From: an uncultured Paracoccaceae bacterium
GTDB lineage: Bacteria; Pseudomonadota; Alphaproteobacteria; Rhodobacterales; Rhodobacteraceae
Direction: 5' to 3'
Assembly (NCBI GenBank): GCA_947503765.1
Contig: CANNFA010000004.1
Location: 1 to 64,000 of the forward strand
DNA: 64,000 bases
Below, piece after piece: positions 26,060 to 35,699 of the stretch. The translations under genes were made by a program, and so were the position numbers. The notes under the pieces were generated by a model. The model was not told the origin of the DNA. It saw only the letters and a list, made by a program, of their open reading frames with translations, and ran no database searches. Position 1 is the stretch's first letter. The number at the start of each line of letters is the position of its first letter.

Positions 26060-27457
26060 ATGGACCAGATCGCGTTGCTCCTGAACGGAGAGCCGGTGAC
26101 GATCCGCGACGCATCCCCCACCACCACTCTTCTCGACTGGCTGCGCGAGGCGCGCGGGCTGACCGGCACCAAGGAAGGCTGCAACGAGGGCGATTGCGGC
26201 GCCTGCACCGTCATGGTGACCGACGATTCCGGCGCGCGGGCGCTGAATGCCTGCATCCTGTTCCTGCCGCAGCTTGACGGCAAGGCGGTGCGCACCGTCG
26301 AGGGGATCGCGGGGCCGGACGGGGCGCTGCACCCGGTGCAACAGGCGATGATCGACCATCACGGAAGCCAGTGCGGGTTCTGCACGCCGGGCTTCGTCGT
26401 CTCGATGGCCTGTGCCCATCTGAACGGGCGCAGCGATTTCGACGACGCGCTGGCCGGCAATCTGTGCCGCTGCACCGGCTATGCGCCGATCGTGCGCGCC
26501 GCCGAGGCGGCAGCAAGGCAGCCGGTGCCGGACTGGATTGCCGAGGATCCGCGCGCGCTTGCCAATCTGCATGACGCCGCGCCGCGGGCACGGACCGATG
26601 CGCCCTGTGTCCGGCCGGGGTCGGCGGACGAGCTGGCCGCGTGGTACACCGAACACCCGGATGCGGTGCTGGTCGGCGGCGCGACCGATGTCGGCCTGTG
26701 GGTGACCAAGGCGCTGCGCGAGTTGCCCGAGCTTGCCTTTCTGAACGGCGTGGACGACCTGCGATTCATCGACATCGGCACGGACGAGGTGCGGATCGGC
26801 GCGGTGACCTCGCTTACGGATCTGCACGGCGCCATGCAGGGGCTGCACCCGTCCTTTGCCGAGATGATCCGCCGCTACGGCTCGGACCAGGTGCGCAACG
26901 CGGCCACCATCGGCGGCAACATCGCCAACGGCTCGCCGATCGGCGACGGGCCGCCCGCGCTGATCGCGCTGGGCGCCACGCTGCATCTGCGCAAGGGCGA
27001 TGCGCACCGGTCGCTGCCGCTTGAGGATTTCTTCATCGATTACGGCAAGCAGGACCGCGCGCCCGGCGAATTCGTCGAGGCGGTGTCCTTCCCGCGCCAG
27101 CCCGACCGGCTGCGCTGCTACAAGCTGTCGAAACGGTTCGATCAGGACATTTCCGCGGTCTGCGGCTGTTTCAACATCACCGTCACGGACGGCACGGTAA
27201 CGGCGGCGCGCATCGCCTTCGGCGGCATGGCCGGCACGCCCAAACGCGCCGCGCATGTCGAGGCGGCGATCATCGGCAAGCCGTGGACCGAGGCTACCGT
27301 CGCGGCGGCGTCAGATGCCTGGGCGGCGGATTTCCAGCCGCTATCGGACATGCGCGCCTCGGCCGCGTACCGGCTGGACGCGGCCCGCAACATGCTGGTG
27401 CGCTACCTGCACGAGGATCAGGGCACCCGGACCAACGTCCTGGAGGTGCGGCCATGA
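26060..27457 (+). CDS. xdhA: Xanthine dehydrogenase small subunit
   Basis: 465 residues from [18 protein letters not shown] plant-type [2Fe-2S] domain has C41, C46, C49 ([14 protein letters not shown]). The second cluster domain has [14 protein letters not shown] and [16 protein letters not shown]. The FAD domain follows from about residue 170 with [15 protein letters not shown] and [20 protein letters not shown]. It passes electrons from the molybdenum subunit to NAD+. It is co-translated with xdhB (ATGA at 27454-27457). The ATG was preferred to upstream starts because the ferredoxin fold begins there. Confidence 0.95.
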   Translation: MDQIALLLNGEPVTIRDASPTTTLLDWLREARGLTGTKEGCNEGDCGACTVMVTDDSGARALNACILFLPQLDGKAVRTVEGIAGPDGALHPVQQAMIDHHGSQCGFCTPGFVVSMACAHLNGRSDFDDALAGNLCRCTGYAPIVRAAEAAARQPVPDWIAEDPRALANLHDAAPRARTDAPCVRPGSADELAAWYTEHPDAVLVGGATDVGLWVTKALRELPELAFLNGVDDLRFIDIGTDEVRIGAVTSLTDLHGAMQGLHPSFAEMIRRYGSDQVRNAATIGGNIANGSPIGDGPPALIALGATLHLRKGDAHRSLPLEDFFIDYGKQDRAPGEFVEAVSFPRQPDRLRCYKLSKRFDQDISAVCGCFNITVTDGTVTAARIAFGGMAGTPKRAAHVEAAIIGKPWTEATVAAASDAWAADFQPLSDMRASAAYRLDAARNMLVRYLHEDQGTRTNVLEVRP

Positions 27458-29904
27458 GCGTCGCCAGACCCCTGCCCCACGACGCGGCGCGCCTGCACGT
27501 CACCGGCACCGCGCGCTATGTCGACGACATCCCGGTGCCCGCCGGCACGCTGTCGCTGGTCTTCGGGCTGAGCACGATCGCGCGCGGGCGGATCACCGCG
27601 ATGGATCTGTCGGCGGTGCGCGGCGCGCCCGGCGTCATCGCCGTGATCACCGCCGCCGACCTGCCCGGCGACAACGACGTGTCGCCGTCGATCCATGACG
27701 AGCCGCTGCTGGCCGACGGCGAGGTGTTCTATCTTGGTCAGCCGCTGTTCATCGTCGCCGCCACCAGCCATCTTGCCGCGCGCCGCGCCGCCCGGCTGGC
27801 GGGCGTTACCTATGAAGAGCTGCCCGCGATCCTGACCATTGACGACGCGCTTGCCGCGAACAGCCGGTTCGAGGGCGGCCCGGTCATCTGGTCGAAGGGC
27901 GATGCGGGCGCCGCGCTGGACGCCGCGCCGCACATGGTCGAAGGCCGGATCGAGATGGGCGGGCAGGAGCACTTCTACCTCGAAGGCCAGGCCGCGCTGG
28001 CACTGCCGCAGGAAGGCGGCGACATGGTCGTGCACTGCTCCTCGCAGCACCCGACCGAGATCCAGCACAAGGTGGCCGAGGCGCTGTGCCTGCCGATGAA
28101 CGCGGTGCGGGTCGAGGTTCGGCGCATGGGCGGGGGTTTCGGCGGCAAGGAAAGCCAGGGCAACGCGTTGGCCTGCGCGACTGCCGTCGCGGCGCGCGCC
28201 ACGGGCCGGCCCTGCAAGATGCGCTACGACCGCGACGACGACATGACGATCACCGGCAAGCGGCACGATTTCCGCATCGCCTATCGCGCCGGGTACGACG
28301 ATGAGGGGCGGATCCTGGGCGTCGATTTCGTGCAATACGCGCGCTGCGGCTGGGCGCAGGACCTGTCGCTACCGGTGGCCGACCGCGCGATGCTGCATGC
28401 CGACAACGCCTATTTCCTGCCCGCCGCGCGGATCGAATCGCACCGGCTGAAGACGCATACGCAGTCGGCGACTGCCTTTCGCGGATTCGGCGGGCCGCAG
28501 GGCGTGCTGGGGATCGAGCGGGTGATCGACCATATCGCCCATGCGCTGGGCCGCGATCCGGCCTGGGTGCGCCAGATCAACTATTACCGCGAGATGGCCG
28601 GCGGCGGAGGGGGGCCGTCTGCCCCCCGCTCGCCGGAGGCGAGCCCCCCCGAGGATATTTCCGAACCGAAGAAGACCGGTGGCGCGGCGCACCGCGATCT
28701 GGCTTCGCGCGGGTCGGTCGGCGCGGTGGACGAGGCGCCGGGCGGTGTGCCGGAGGCGCCGGAGGGGGTGCAGACGACACCCTACCACATGCCGGTCGAG
28801 GATTTCGCGCTGCATGCCATGACGGCGGAGCTGCTGGAGAGCTCGGATTATCACGCGCGGCGCGCCGCTGTTCGCGACTGGAACGCGGCCAACCCGGTGC
28901 TCAGGCGCGGCATCGCGCTGTCGCCGGTGAAATTCGGGATCTCGTTCACGCTGACCCATCTGAACCAGGCGGGCGCGCTGGTGCATGTCTACCAGGACGG
29001 GTCGATCCACATGAACCATGGCGGCACCGAGATGGGACAGGGCCTGTTCCAGAAGGTGGCGCAGGTGGCGGCGGCGCGGTTCGGCGTGCCGCTGGAGGCG
29101 GTGAAGATCACCGCGACCGATACCGGCAAGGTGCCCAACACATCGGCCACCGCGGCATCGTCGGGGTCCGACCTGAACGGCATGGCCGTCAAGGCGGCCT
29201 GCGACGAGATCCGCGCCCGCATGGCCGAGCACCTGGCCGGCGAGCACCAGGCACGCCCGTCGGAGGTGGTGTTCGCCGAGGGCGAAGTGCGCGTCGGCGG
29301 CGCGTCCTATTCCTTCGCCGAGGCGGCCCAGCGCTGCTATCTCGGCCGCGTAAGCCTGTCGGCGACCGGGTTCTACCGCACGCCGAAGGTGACATGGGAC
29401 CGGCAGCACGGGCGCGGCCGGCCGTTCCTGTATTTCGCCCACGGGGTCGCGGTGACCGAGGTGATCGTCGACACCCTGACCGGCGAGAACCGGATCCTGC
29501 GCTGCGACATCCTGCACGATGTGGGCGCCTCGCTGAACCCGGCGATCGACATCGGGCAGATCGAGGGCGGCTATGTGCAGGGCGCGGGCTGGCTGACCAC
29601 GGAAGAACTGGTCTGGGACGGCAAGGGACGGCTGACGACACATGCCCCCTCGACCTACAAGATCCCGGCCTGTTCGGATCGGCCGGACGTGTTCAACGTC
29701 GCGCTGTGGGATGGCGGCGGCAACCGCGAGGAGACGATCTATCGGTCGAAGGCGGTGGGCGAGCCGCCGCTGATGCTGGGCATCTCGGCGTTCCTCGCGC
29801 TGTCGGACGCGGTGGCCTCGTGCGGTGACGCCTATCCGGCGCTGGATGCGCCGGCCACGGCAGAACGGGTGCTGGCGGCGGTGGAGAAGGTGCGCGGCTC
29901 ATGA
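27454..29904 (+). CDS. xdhB: Xanthine dehydrogenase large (molybdenum) subunit with a repeat-derived insert
   Basis: 816 residues. It carries the molybdopterin cofactor that hydroxylates hypoxanthine and xanthine. Motifs seen are [41 protein letters not shown], and [11 protein letters not shown], which holds the catalytic glutamate. Between INYYREMAG and [11 protein letters not shown] there is a linker of about 60 residues, Gly/Ala/Pro-rich. Its DNA contains a copy of the dispersed repeat (28606-28675), so part of the protein ([20 protein letters not shown]) comes from a non-coding element. The frame is kept. It is coupled by 4-base overlaps to xdhA and xdhC. Confidence 0.95.
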   Translation: MSVARPLPHDAARLHVTGTARYVDDIPVPAGTLSLVFGLSTIARGRITAMDLSAVRGAPGVIAVITAADLPGDNDVSPSIHDEPLLADGEVFYLGQPLFIVAATSHLAARRAARLAGVTYEELPAILTIDDALAANSRFEGGPVIWSKGDAGAALDAAPHMVEGRIEMGGQEHFYLEGQAALALPQEGGDMVVHCSSQHPTEIQHKVAEALCLPMNAVRVEVRRMGGGFGGKESQGNALACATAVAARATGRPCKMRYDRDDDMTITGKRHDFRIAYRAGYDDEGRILGVDFVQYARCGWAQDLSLPVADRAMLHADNAYFLPAARIESHRLKTHTQSATAFRGFGGPQGVLGIERVIDHIAHALGRDPAWVRQINYYREMAGGGGGPSAPRSPEASPPEDISEPKKTGGAAHRDLASRGSVGAVDEAPGGVPEAPEGVQTTPYHMPVEDFALHAMTAELLESSDYHARRAAVRDWNAANPVLRRGIALSPVKFGISFTLTHLNQAGALVHVYQDGSIHMNHGGTEMGQGLFQKVAQVAAARFGVPLEAVKITATDTGKVPNTSATAASSGSDLNGMAVKAACDEIRARMAEHLAGEHQARPSEVVFAEGEVRVGGASYSFAEAAQRCYLGRVSLSATGFYRTPKVTWDRQHGRGRPFLYFAHGVAVTEVIVDTLTGENRILRCDILHDVGASLNPAIDIGQIEGGYVQGAGWLTTEELVWDGKGRLTTHAPSTYKIPACSDRPDVFNVALWDGGGNREETIYRSKAVGEPPLMLGISAFLALSDAVASCGDAYPALDAPATAERVLAAVEKVRGS
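28606..28675. repeat. Dispersed repeat, copy B, inside xdhB
   Basis: Two stem-loops (GGGGGGCCGTCTGCCCCCC and GCTCGCCGGAGGCGAGC) are followed by CCCCGAGGATATTTCCGAAC. The layout matches copy C at 32389-32456 and the reverse of copies A and D. It is the only copy that lies within a gene. Confidence 0.75.
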
Positions 29905-30848
29905 GTTTCGATGTGGACGCCTTGCGCGATGCGGTGGCGCGGCACGGCCGGGTGGCGCGCGTCGTGGTCGCGCGGATCGACGGGTCCGCCCCGCGCGAGC
30001 CGGGCGCGGCGATGCTGGTCTGGGAGGGCGGGCAATCGGGCACGATCGGCGGCGGCGCGCTGGAATGGGAAGCGGCGGCCGAGGCGCGCGCGGCGCTGGC
30101 GGGCGGCGCGGACAAGGTGACGCGCAAGCCGCTTGGCCCGGCGCTGGGCCAGTGCTGCGGCGGCGCGGTGGTGCTGGCTTGCGAGGTCCATGATGCGGCG
30201 CGGGTCGCCGCGCTGGAAGGACCGGCCGTGCTGCGCCGGATCGAGGGCGCGGCGGAGCGGCCGCTGGAGCTTGCGCGCGCGGCGGCACAGGCGCGGGGGG
30301 CGGGGCGCGCACCTGCGACCGAGTTCAGGGACGGCTGGCTGCTGGAGCCGGTGGCGCGCCCGGCGCGGGAGCTGTGGCTGTTCGGCGCGGGTCATGTCGG
30401 GCGCGCCCTGGCGGGGGTGCTGGCGCCGCTGCCGGATATCGCGCTGACATGGATCGACACCGCCGAGGCGCGGTTTCCCGACGCGATCCCTGAGGGCGCG
30501 ACGCGGCTTGTCGCGGCGAACCCGGCCGACGTGGTGCGCTATGCCCCGGCGGAGGCCGAACACCTGGTGCTGACCTATTCGCATGCGCTGGACCTGGAAC
30601 TCTGCCACCGGCTGCTCGGGCACGGATTCCGCTCTGCCGGGCTGATCGGGTCGGCGACGAAATGGGCGCGGTTCCGGTCGCGGCTGCGCGCGCTGGGCCA
30701 TACGGACGCACAGATCGGCCGTATCCGCTGCCCGATCGGCGATCCGTCGCTGGGCAAGCATCCGCAGGCGATCGCCGTGGGGGTCGCGGCGCAGCTTCTG
30801 TCGGAGGGCCGTGCGGGATGCACCGCCGGGCGCGAGGCGCGCGCGTGA
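29901..30848 (+). CDS. xdhC: Xanthine dehydrogenase accessory protein XdhC
   Basis: 315 residues. XdhC binds molybdenum cofactor, has it sulfurated and inserts it into XdhB. Features seen are the N-terminal RIDGSAPREPGAAMLV and SGTIGGGALEWEA, the QCCGGAV motif, and a C-terminal Rossmann-like part with LWLFGAGHVGRALAGVLAP. The later GSATKWARFRSRL and RIRCPIGDPSLGKHPQAIAV are standard. The ATG overlaps the xdhB stop (ATGA at 29901-29904), and its TGA overlaps the GTG of the ABC gene. Confidence 0.94.
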   Translation: MSFDVDALRDAVARHGRVARVVVARIDGSAPREPGAAMLVWEGGQSGTIGGGALEWEAAAEARAALAGGADKVTRKPLGPALGQCCGGAVVLACEVHDAARVAALEGPAVLRRIEGAAERPLELARAAAQARGAGRAPATEFRDGWLLEPVARPARELWLFGAGHVGRALAGVLAPLPDIALTWIDTAEARFPDAIPEGATRLVAANPADVVRYAPAEAEHLVLTYSHALDLELCHRLLGHGFRSAGLIGSATKWARFRSRLRALGHTDAQIGRIRCPIGDPSLGKHPQAIAVGVAAQLLSEGRAGCTAGREARA

Positions 30849-32368
30849 GCGCGCCGCTGCTGAAGGTCGAGGGGCTGCGCAAGGCCTATCCCGGCGTTGT
30901 CGCCAATGACGACGTGTCGTTCCAGATCATGCCCGGCGAGGTGCATGCGCTGCTGGGCGAGAACGGCGCGGGCAAGTCCACGCTGGTCAAGATGATCTAC
31001 GGCCTGGTGCGCCCCGATGCGGGACGGATGACGCTGAACGGGGCGTCCTATCGGCCGGCCACGCCCCATGCCGCGCGCGCCTCCGGGGTCGCCATGGTGT
31101 TCCAGCATTTCTCACTGTTCGAGGCGCTGGACGTGGCCGAGAACGTGGCGTTGGGCATGGAAAACCCGCCGCCGCAGCGCCGGCTTGCGCGCCGCATCCG
31201 CGAGGTCAGCGAGACTTACGGTCTGCCGCTGGATCCCACCCGGCTGGTGGGGGAATTGTCGGCGGGCGAGCGGCAGCGGGTCGAGATCGTGCGCTGCCTG
31301 CTGCAGGATCCGAAGCTGCTGATCATGGACGAGCCGACCTCGGTCCTGACCCCGCAGGAAGTGGAGATCCTGTTCGAGACCCTGCGCAGGCTGCAGGCCG
31401 AGGGCACGTCGATCCTGTATATCAGCCACAAGCTGGAAGAGATCCGCGCGCTGTGCGACGAGGCGACGATCCTGCGGCTGGGCCAGGTGGTGGGTGTGTG
31501 CGATCCGAAATCGACCTCGGCCCGCGAGATGGCCGAACTGATGGTGGGCAGCGCGCTGCATACCCCGTCGCGCGCGGCCCGGCCGCCGGGCGAGGCGGTG
31601 CTGGAGATCGGCGGGCTGTCGATGAAATCGTCCAACCCGTTCGGCACCGCGCTGCGGGACGTGTCGCTGGAGGTGCGCGCCGGCGAGGTGGTCGGCATCG
31701 GCGGTGTGGCCGGGAACGGGCAGGACGAATTGCTGGCCGCCCTGTCGGGCGAGGCGCGGTCGGGGGCGCAAACGGTGCGGCTGAACGGCCAGCCGGTCGG
31801 CAACCTTGGCCCGAATGTGCGGCGGCGGCTGGGCCTGCTGGCCGCGCCCGAGGAACGGCTGGGCCATGCGGCGGCGCCGGACATGACGCTGACCGAGAAC
31901 GCGCTGCTGACCGGGGCGGTGCGCGAGGGGCTGGTGGCCAGAGGGTTTCTGAAATGGGCGGCCGCGCGCGGCTTTGCCGAGCGGATCATCGCGGATTTCG
32001 ACGTGCGCACGCCGGGGCCGGGCAACGCGGCGCGGGCGCTGTCGGGCGGCAACTTGCAGAAATTCGTGATCGGGCGCGAGATTTTGCAGCGGCCGATCTG
32101 CCTTGTGGTGAACCAGCCGACCTGGGGCGTCGACGCGTCGGCCGCGGCGGCGATCCGGCAGGCGCTGCTGGACCTTGCCGAGGGCGGCGCGGCGGTGCTG
32201 GTGATCAGCCAGGATCTTGACGAGCTGATGGAGATTTCCGACCGGTTCGCGGCGCTGAACGAGGGGCGGTTGTCCGATCCGCGCCCGGCGCAGGGGCTGA
32301 GCGTGGAGGAGATCGGCCTGATGATGGGCGGCGCGCATGACATGGAGGTGGCGCATGTGCAGGGATGA
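30845..32368 (+). CDS. ABC transporter ATP-binding protein, nucleoside/purine type
   Basis: 507 residues with two ABC modules. The first is intact: Walker A GENGAGKST, signature LSAGERQRVEI, Walker B LLIMDEPTS. The second has a changed Walker A (GGVAGNGQDEL) and Walker B (LVVNQPTWGVD), as is usual in this RbsA-like subfamily. The start is a GTG overlapping the xdhC stop (GTGA at 30845-30848). Coupling to xdhABC and the permease and BMP-type binding protein that follow imply uptake of a purine base or nucleoside. Confidence 0.93.
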   Translation: MSAPLLKVEGLRKAYPGVVANDDVSFQIMPGEVHALLGENGAGKSTLVKMIYGLVRPDAGRMTLNGASYRPATPHAARASGVAMVFQHFSLFEALDVAENVALGMENPPPQRRLARRIREVSETYGLPLDPTRLVGELSAGERQRVEIVRCLLQDPKLLIMDEPTSVLTPQEVEILFETLRRLQAEGTSILYISHKLEEIRALCDEATILRLGQVVGVCDPKSTSAREMAELMVGSALHTPSRAARPPGEAVLEIGGLSMKSSNPFGTALRDVSLEVRAGEVVGIGGVAGNGQDELLAALSGEARSGAQTVRLNGQPVGNLGPNVRRRLGLLAAPEERLGHAAAPDMTLTENALLTGAVREGLVARGFLKWAAARGFAERIIADFDVRTPGPGNAARALSGGNLQKFVIGREILQRPICLVVNQPTWGVDASAAAAIRQALLDLAEGGAAVLVISQDLDELMEISDRFAALNEGRLSDPRPAQGLSVEEIGLMMGGAHDMEVAHVQG

Positions 32369-32388
32369 CGTGTCGCCGCGCTGCGCGC

Positions 32389-32456
32389 GCCGACCCGCTG
32401 GGGGTTCCACCCCCAGACCCCCGAGGTATTTCGGGCAAGATGAGGAAGGGGAGCGG
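32389..32456. repeat. Dispersed repeat, copy C
   Basis: A GCTGGGGGTTCCACCCCCAG stem-loop is followed by CCCCGAGGTATTTCGGGC and AAGATGAGGA. It sits between the ATP-binding gene and the first permease gene, and its last bases (GAGGAAGGGGA) may supply the ribosome-binding site for the TTG start at 32462. Confidence 0.75.
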
Positions 32457-32461
32457 CGCTT

Positions 32462-33547
32462 TTGATCCGGCTTGAGAAACGCCCGCAGCCGTCGCGCGGC
32501 TGGAGCTATGTGACGCCGGTCCTCGCCGTGCTGGTGACGATGGTCGCGGGCGGGGCGCTGTTCGCGGTTCTGGGCAAGGATCCGGTCCTGGCGATCCGCA
32601 CGATATTCTACGATCCGCTCTTCGGCGAATTCGCGTGGTATTTCCGGGGCCAGCTTCTGGTGAAGGCGGGGCCGCTGATCCTGATCGCGATCGGGCTGTC
32701 CCTGGGGTTTCGCGCCGGCATCTGGAACATCGGCGCCGAGGGGCAGTACATCATCGGCGCGATCTGCGGCGCGGCGGTCGGGCTGGCGCTGTATCCGATG
32801 GAGGCGCGCTGGCTGGTCTTTCCATTGATGATCCTGGCCGGTGTGCTGGGCGGGCTCGGCTGGGCGATGATTCCGGCGATCCTGAAGACGCGGTTCAACA
32901 CCAACGAGATCCTGGTGTCGCTGCTGCTGGTCTACGTGGCCGAGCAGATCCTGGCCTCGATGGCGCTGGGGCTGCTGCGGAACCCCGAAGGCTCGGGCTT
33001 TCCCGGCAGCCGCAACCTGTCGCAATACGAGGCCGCCGCGAACCACGAACTGATTGCAGGGACCGGGATGCATTGGGGCGTGGTGGCGGCGTTCATCGCG
33101 GTCATCTTCGCCTATGTGCTGCTGAACCGGCACATGCTGGGCTTTCAGATCCGCCTGACCGGCCAGAGCCCGCGCGCCGCGCGCTTTGCCGGGGTGCGGC
33201 CGAACCGGCTGGTGCTGTTCTGCCTTGGAACGGCGGGCGCGCTGGCGGGGCTGGCCGGCATGTTCGAGGTGTCCGGCCCGTCCGGGCAGATCACCATCGA
33301 CTTCAATTCCGGCTACGGGTTCACCGCGATCATCGTCGCGTTCCTCGGGCGGCTGCACCCGGTCGGGATCCTGCTGGCCGGGCTGCTTCTGGCGCTGACC
33401 TATATCGGCGGCGAGGCGGCGCAGTCCAATCTCGGCCTGCCGGCGGCGGCGATCCAGGCGTTCCAGGGGATGCTGCTGTTCTTCCTGCTGGCGGTGGACA
33501 TGCTGACGAATTACCGCATCCGCATCGGCAAGAGCGAGGTTGCCTGA
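32462..33547 (+). CDS. ABC transporter permease (nucleoside/purine type)
   Basis: 361 residues with about nine membrane segments, in the BPD_transp_2 family. Characteristic pieces are GLSLGFRAGIWNIGAEGQYI, RFNTNEILVSLLLVYVAEQI, and SGPSGQITIDFNSGYGFTAI. The start is a TTG with a purine-rich site upstream; later ATG codons would cut into the first helix. It ends one base before the next permease start. Together with 33548-34480 it forms the membrane channel of the importer. Confidence 0.9.
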   Translation: MIRLEKRPQPSRGWSYVTPVLAVLVTMVAGGALFAVLGKDPVLAIRTIFYDPLFGEFAWYFRGQLLVKAGPLILIAIGLSLGFRAGIWNIGAEGQYIIGAICGAAVGLALYPMEARWLVFPLMILAGVLGGLGWAMIPAILKTRFNTNEILVSLLLVYVAEQILASMALGLLRNPEGSGFPGSRNLSQYEAAANHELIAGTGMHWGVVAAFIAVIFAYVLLNRHMLGFQIRLTGQSPRAARFAGVRPNRLVLFCLGTAGALAGLAGMFEVSGPSGQITIDFNSGYGFTAIIVAFLGRLHPVGILLAGLLLALTYIGGEAAQSNLGLPAAAIQAFQGMLLFFLLAVDMLTNYRIRIGKSEVA

Positions 33548-34480
33548 ATGGACCTGTCCACCATCGACCCCGCGATCCTGCTGGCCTCGCTCATGGTCGC
33601 GTCGACGCCGATCCTGCTGGCGGCCATCGGCGAGCTTGTGGTCGAGAAGTCGGGCGTCCTGAACCTCGGGGTCGAGGGTATGATGATCACCGGCGCGATC
33701 TGCGGCTTCGCGGTGGCGGTGGAAACCGGCTCGCCGCTGCTGGGTTTCGTAGCGGCGGCGGCGGGCGGTGCGGTGCTGTCGATGACCTTCGGCGTGCTGA
33801 CGCAGTTCTTCCTGTCGAACCAGGTGGCGACCGGGCTGGCGCTGACGCTGTTCGGGCTGGGGCTGTCGGCGCTGATGGGGCAGGGCTATGTCGGAATCAA
33901 ACCGCCGGGGCTGGGGGATGTGAACCTCGGTCCGCTGGCGGACATCCCGTTCCTCGGCACGGTGCTGTTCCGGCACGACTTCATGATCTACGTGTCGCTG
34001 GCGCTGGTCGCGGGAGTCTGGGCCTTTCTGAAATACAGCCGCGCGGGGCTGATCCTGCGGGCGGTGGGCGAAAGCCACGACGCGGCCCATGCGCTGGGCT
34101 ACAAGGTGGTGCTGGTGCGGCTGGCCGCGATCGCCTTCGGCGGCGCCTGCGCCGGGCTGGGCGGCGCCTATCTGAGCCTGATCCGGGTGCCGCAATGGAC
34201 CGAGGGCATGACCGCCGGCGCGGGCTGGATCGCGCTGGCCATCGTCGTGTTCGCAAGCTGGCGGGCCTGGGGCGTGCTGATCGGCGCCTACCTGTTCGGC
34301 GGGGTCGCGGTGCTGCAGCTCAATCTGCAGGCGGCGGGCGCGCATATCCCGGTCGAGTACTTGTCGATGTCGCCGTATCTGGTAACCATTCTGGTGCTGG
34401 TCATCATGTCCTCGGGACGCGGCCGCGCCGCATTGAACGCGCCGGCGTCGCTTGGGCGCTCTTTCCACGCCTCCAGCTAG
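33548..34480 (+). CDS. ABC transporter permease (nucleoside/purine type)
   Basis: 310 residues, second BPD_transp_2 permease with about eight membrane segments. It has the family's IGELVVEKSGVLNLGVEGMM, NQVATGLALTLFGLGLSAL and GMTAGAGWIALAIVVFASWR. It begins directly after the stop of the first permease with no spacer, so expression is linked. Confidence 0.92.
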   Translation: MDLSTIDPAILLASLMVASTPILLAAIGELVVEKSGVLNLGVEGMMITGAICGFAVAVETGSPLLGFVAAAAGGAVLSMTFGVLTQFFLSNQVATGLALTLFGLGLSALMGQGYVGIKPPGLGDVNLGPLADIPFLGTVLFRHDFMIYVSLALVAGVWAFLKYSRAGLILRAVGESHDAAHALGYKVVLVRLAAIAFGGACAGLGGAYLSLIRVPQWTEGMTAGAGWIALAIVVFASWRAWGVLIGAYLFGGVAVLQLNLQAAGAHIPVEYLSMSPYLVTILVLVIMSSGRGRAALNAPASLGRSFHASS

Positions 34481-34534
34481 CGGGGGCGACCACAGGCGGG
34501 CGGAAGACCCCGCCAGCAGACAGGGAGAACTGCT

Positions 34535-35617
34535 ATGAAGAGAAGAACACTGCTTTCCGGCGGCGGCGCCGCGGCGGCCACCATGGCGCTGAGCCGGCCC
34601 GGCCTGGCGCAGCAGGACAAGGTGAAGGTCGGCTTCATCTATGTCGGGCCGATCGGCGACGGCGGCTATACCTACGAACACAACCAGGGCCGGCTGGCCG
34701 TGATCGAGCATTTCGGCGACAAGGTCGAAACGGTCTACCAGGAAAGCGTGCCCGAAGGCGCCGATGCCGAACGCGCGATCACGCAGATGGCGCTGGGCGG
34801 GGCGGACATCATCTTTACCACCTCGTTCGGGTTCATGGACCCGACGATCAACGTGGCCAAGAAATTCCCGAACGTGAAGTTCGAGCATTGCACCGGCTAC
34901 AAGCGCGCCGACAACGTGGCCACCTATGCCGCGCGGTTCTACGAGGGGCGCGCGCCCTGCGGCCATATCGCCGGCAAGATGACCAAGAGCAACAAGATCG
35001 GCTATATCGGCGCCTTCCCGATCCCCGAGGTGATCCGCGGCATCAACAGCGCCTTCGTCCATGCGCAGCGCGCCAACCCCGATGTCGAGTTCAACATCAT
35101 CTGGGCCTATACCTGGTTCGACCCGGCGAAAGAGGCCGACGCCGCCCAGGCGCTTATCGAGCAGGGCTGCGACGTGATCTTCCAGCACACCGATTCGACC
35201 GCACCGCACGCGGCTGCCGCCAAGGCCGGCGACGTGATCGCCTTCGGACAGGCCAGCGACATGGCGGAATACAAGCCGTCGCCGCGCGTGACCTCGATCA
35301 TCGACGTCTGGTCGCCCTATTACATCGAGCGGGTGCAGGCGGTGATGGACGGCACATGGACCTCGACCGACACCTGGGGCGGCTACGGCGCCGGCATGGT
35401 CGAGCTGGGCGAGATCACCGGTCCGGTGCCGGACGACGTCAAGGCAGAGGCGCTGGCGATCCGCGACCGGATCGCGGAGGGCGAGCATGCCTTCGTCGGC
35501 CCGATCAACAAGCAGGACGGCAGCCCGTGGCTGGCCGAGGGCGAAACGCCCGAGGATGGCGACCTGCTGACGATGGATTTCTACGTCGAGGGGATCAAGG
35601 GCGACATCCCGAGCTAG
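34535..35617 (+). CDS. BMP-family substrate-binding protein of the ABC importer
   Basis: 360 residues. The N-terminus MKRRTLLSGG...ALSRPGLAQ is a twin-arginine-like signal peptide, so the mature protein is periplasmic. The rest is a Bmp/PnrA-like nucleoside-type binding domain: VGFIYVGPIGDGGYTYEHN, GADIIFTTSFGFMDPTINVA, and GYIGAFPIPEVIRGINSAF. In this family the ligand is a nucleoside or purine, and the xdhABC context points to the same. The unit ends at a strong hairpin 20 bases after the stop. Confidence 0.92.
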   Translation: MKRRTLLSGGGAAAATMALSRPGLAQQDKVKVGFIYVGPIGDGGYTYEHNQGRLAVIEHFGDKVETVYQESVPEGADAERAITQMALGGADIIFTTSFGFMDPTINVAKKFPNVKFEHCTGYKRADNVATYAARFYEGRAPCGHIAGKMTKSNKIGYIGAFPIPEVIRGINSAFVHAQRANPDVEFNIIWAYTWFDPAKEADAAQALIEQGCDVIFQHTDSTAPHAAAAKAGDVIAFGQASDMAEYKPSPRVTSIIDVWSPYYIERVQAVMDGTWTSTDTWGGYGAGMVELGEITGPVPDDVKAEALAIRDRIAEGEHAFVGPINKQDGSPWLAEGETPEDGDLLTMDFYVEGIKGDIPS

Positions 35618-35637
35618 GCACGGGGCATCCGGCGAAC

Positions 35638-35666
35638 GGGGTCCGCCGTCGCGCGGGCCCCTTTTC
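35638..35666 (+). terminator. Rho-independent terminator
   Basis: A 9-bp stem GGGGTCCGC / GCGGGCCCC (one G-U pair) with a short loop is followed by TTTT. It closes the xdhABC-importer transcript. Confidence 0.8.
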
Positions 35667-35699
35667 ACGACCGGAACCGAGCAGGAGGACCATAAAAAC

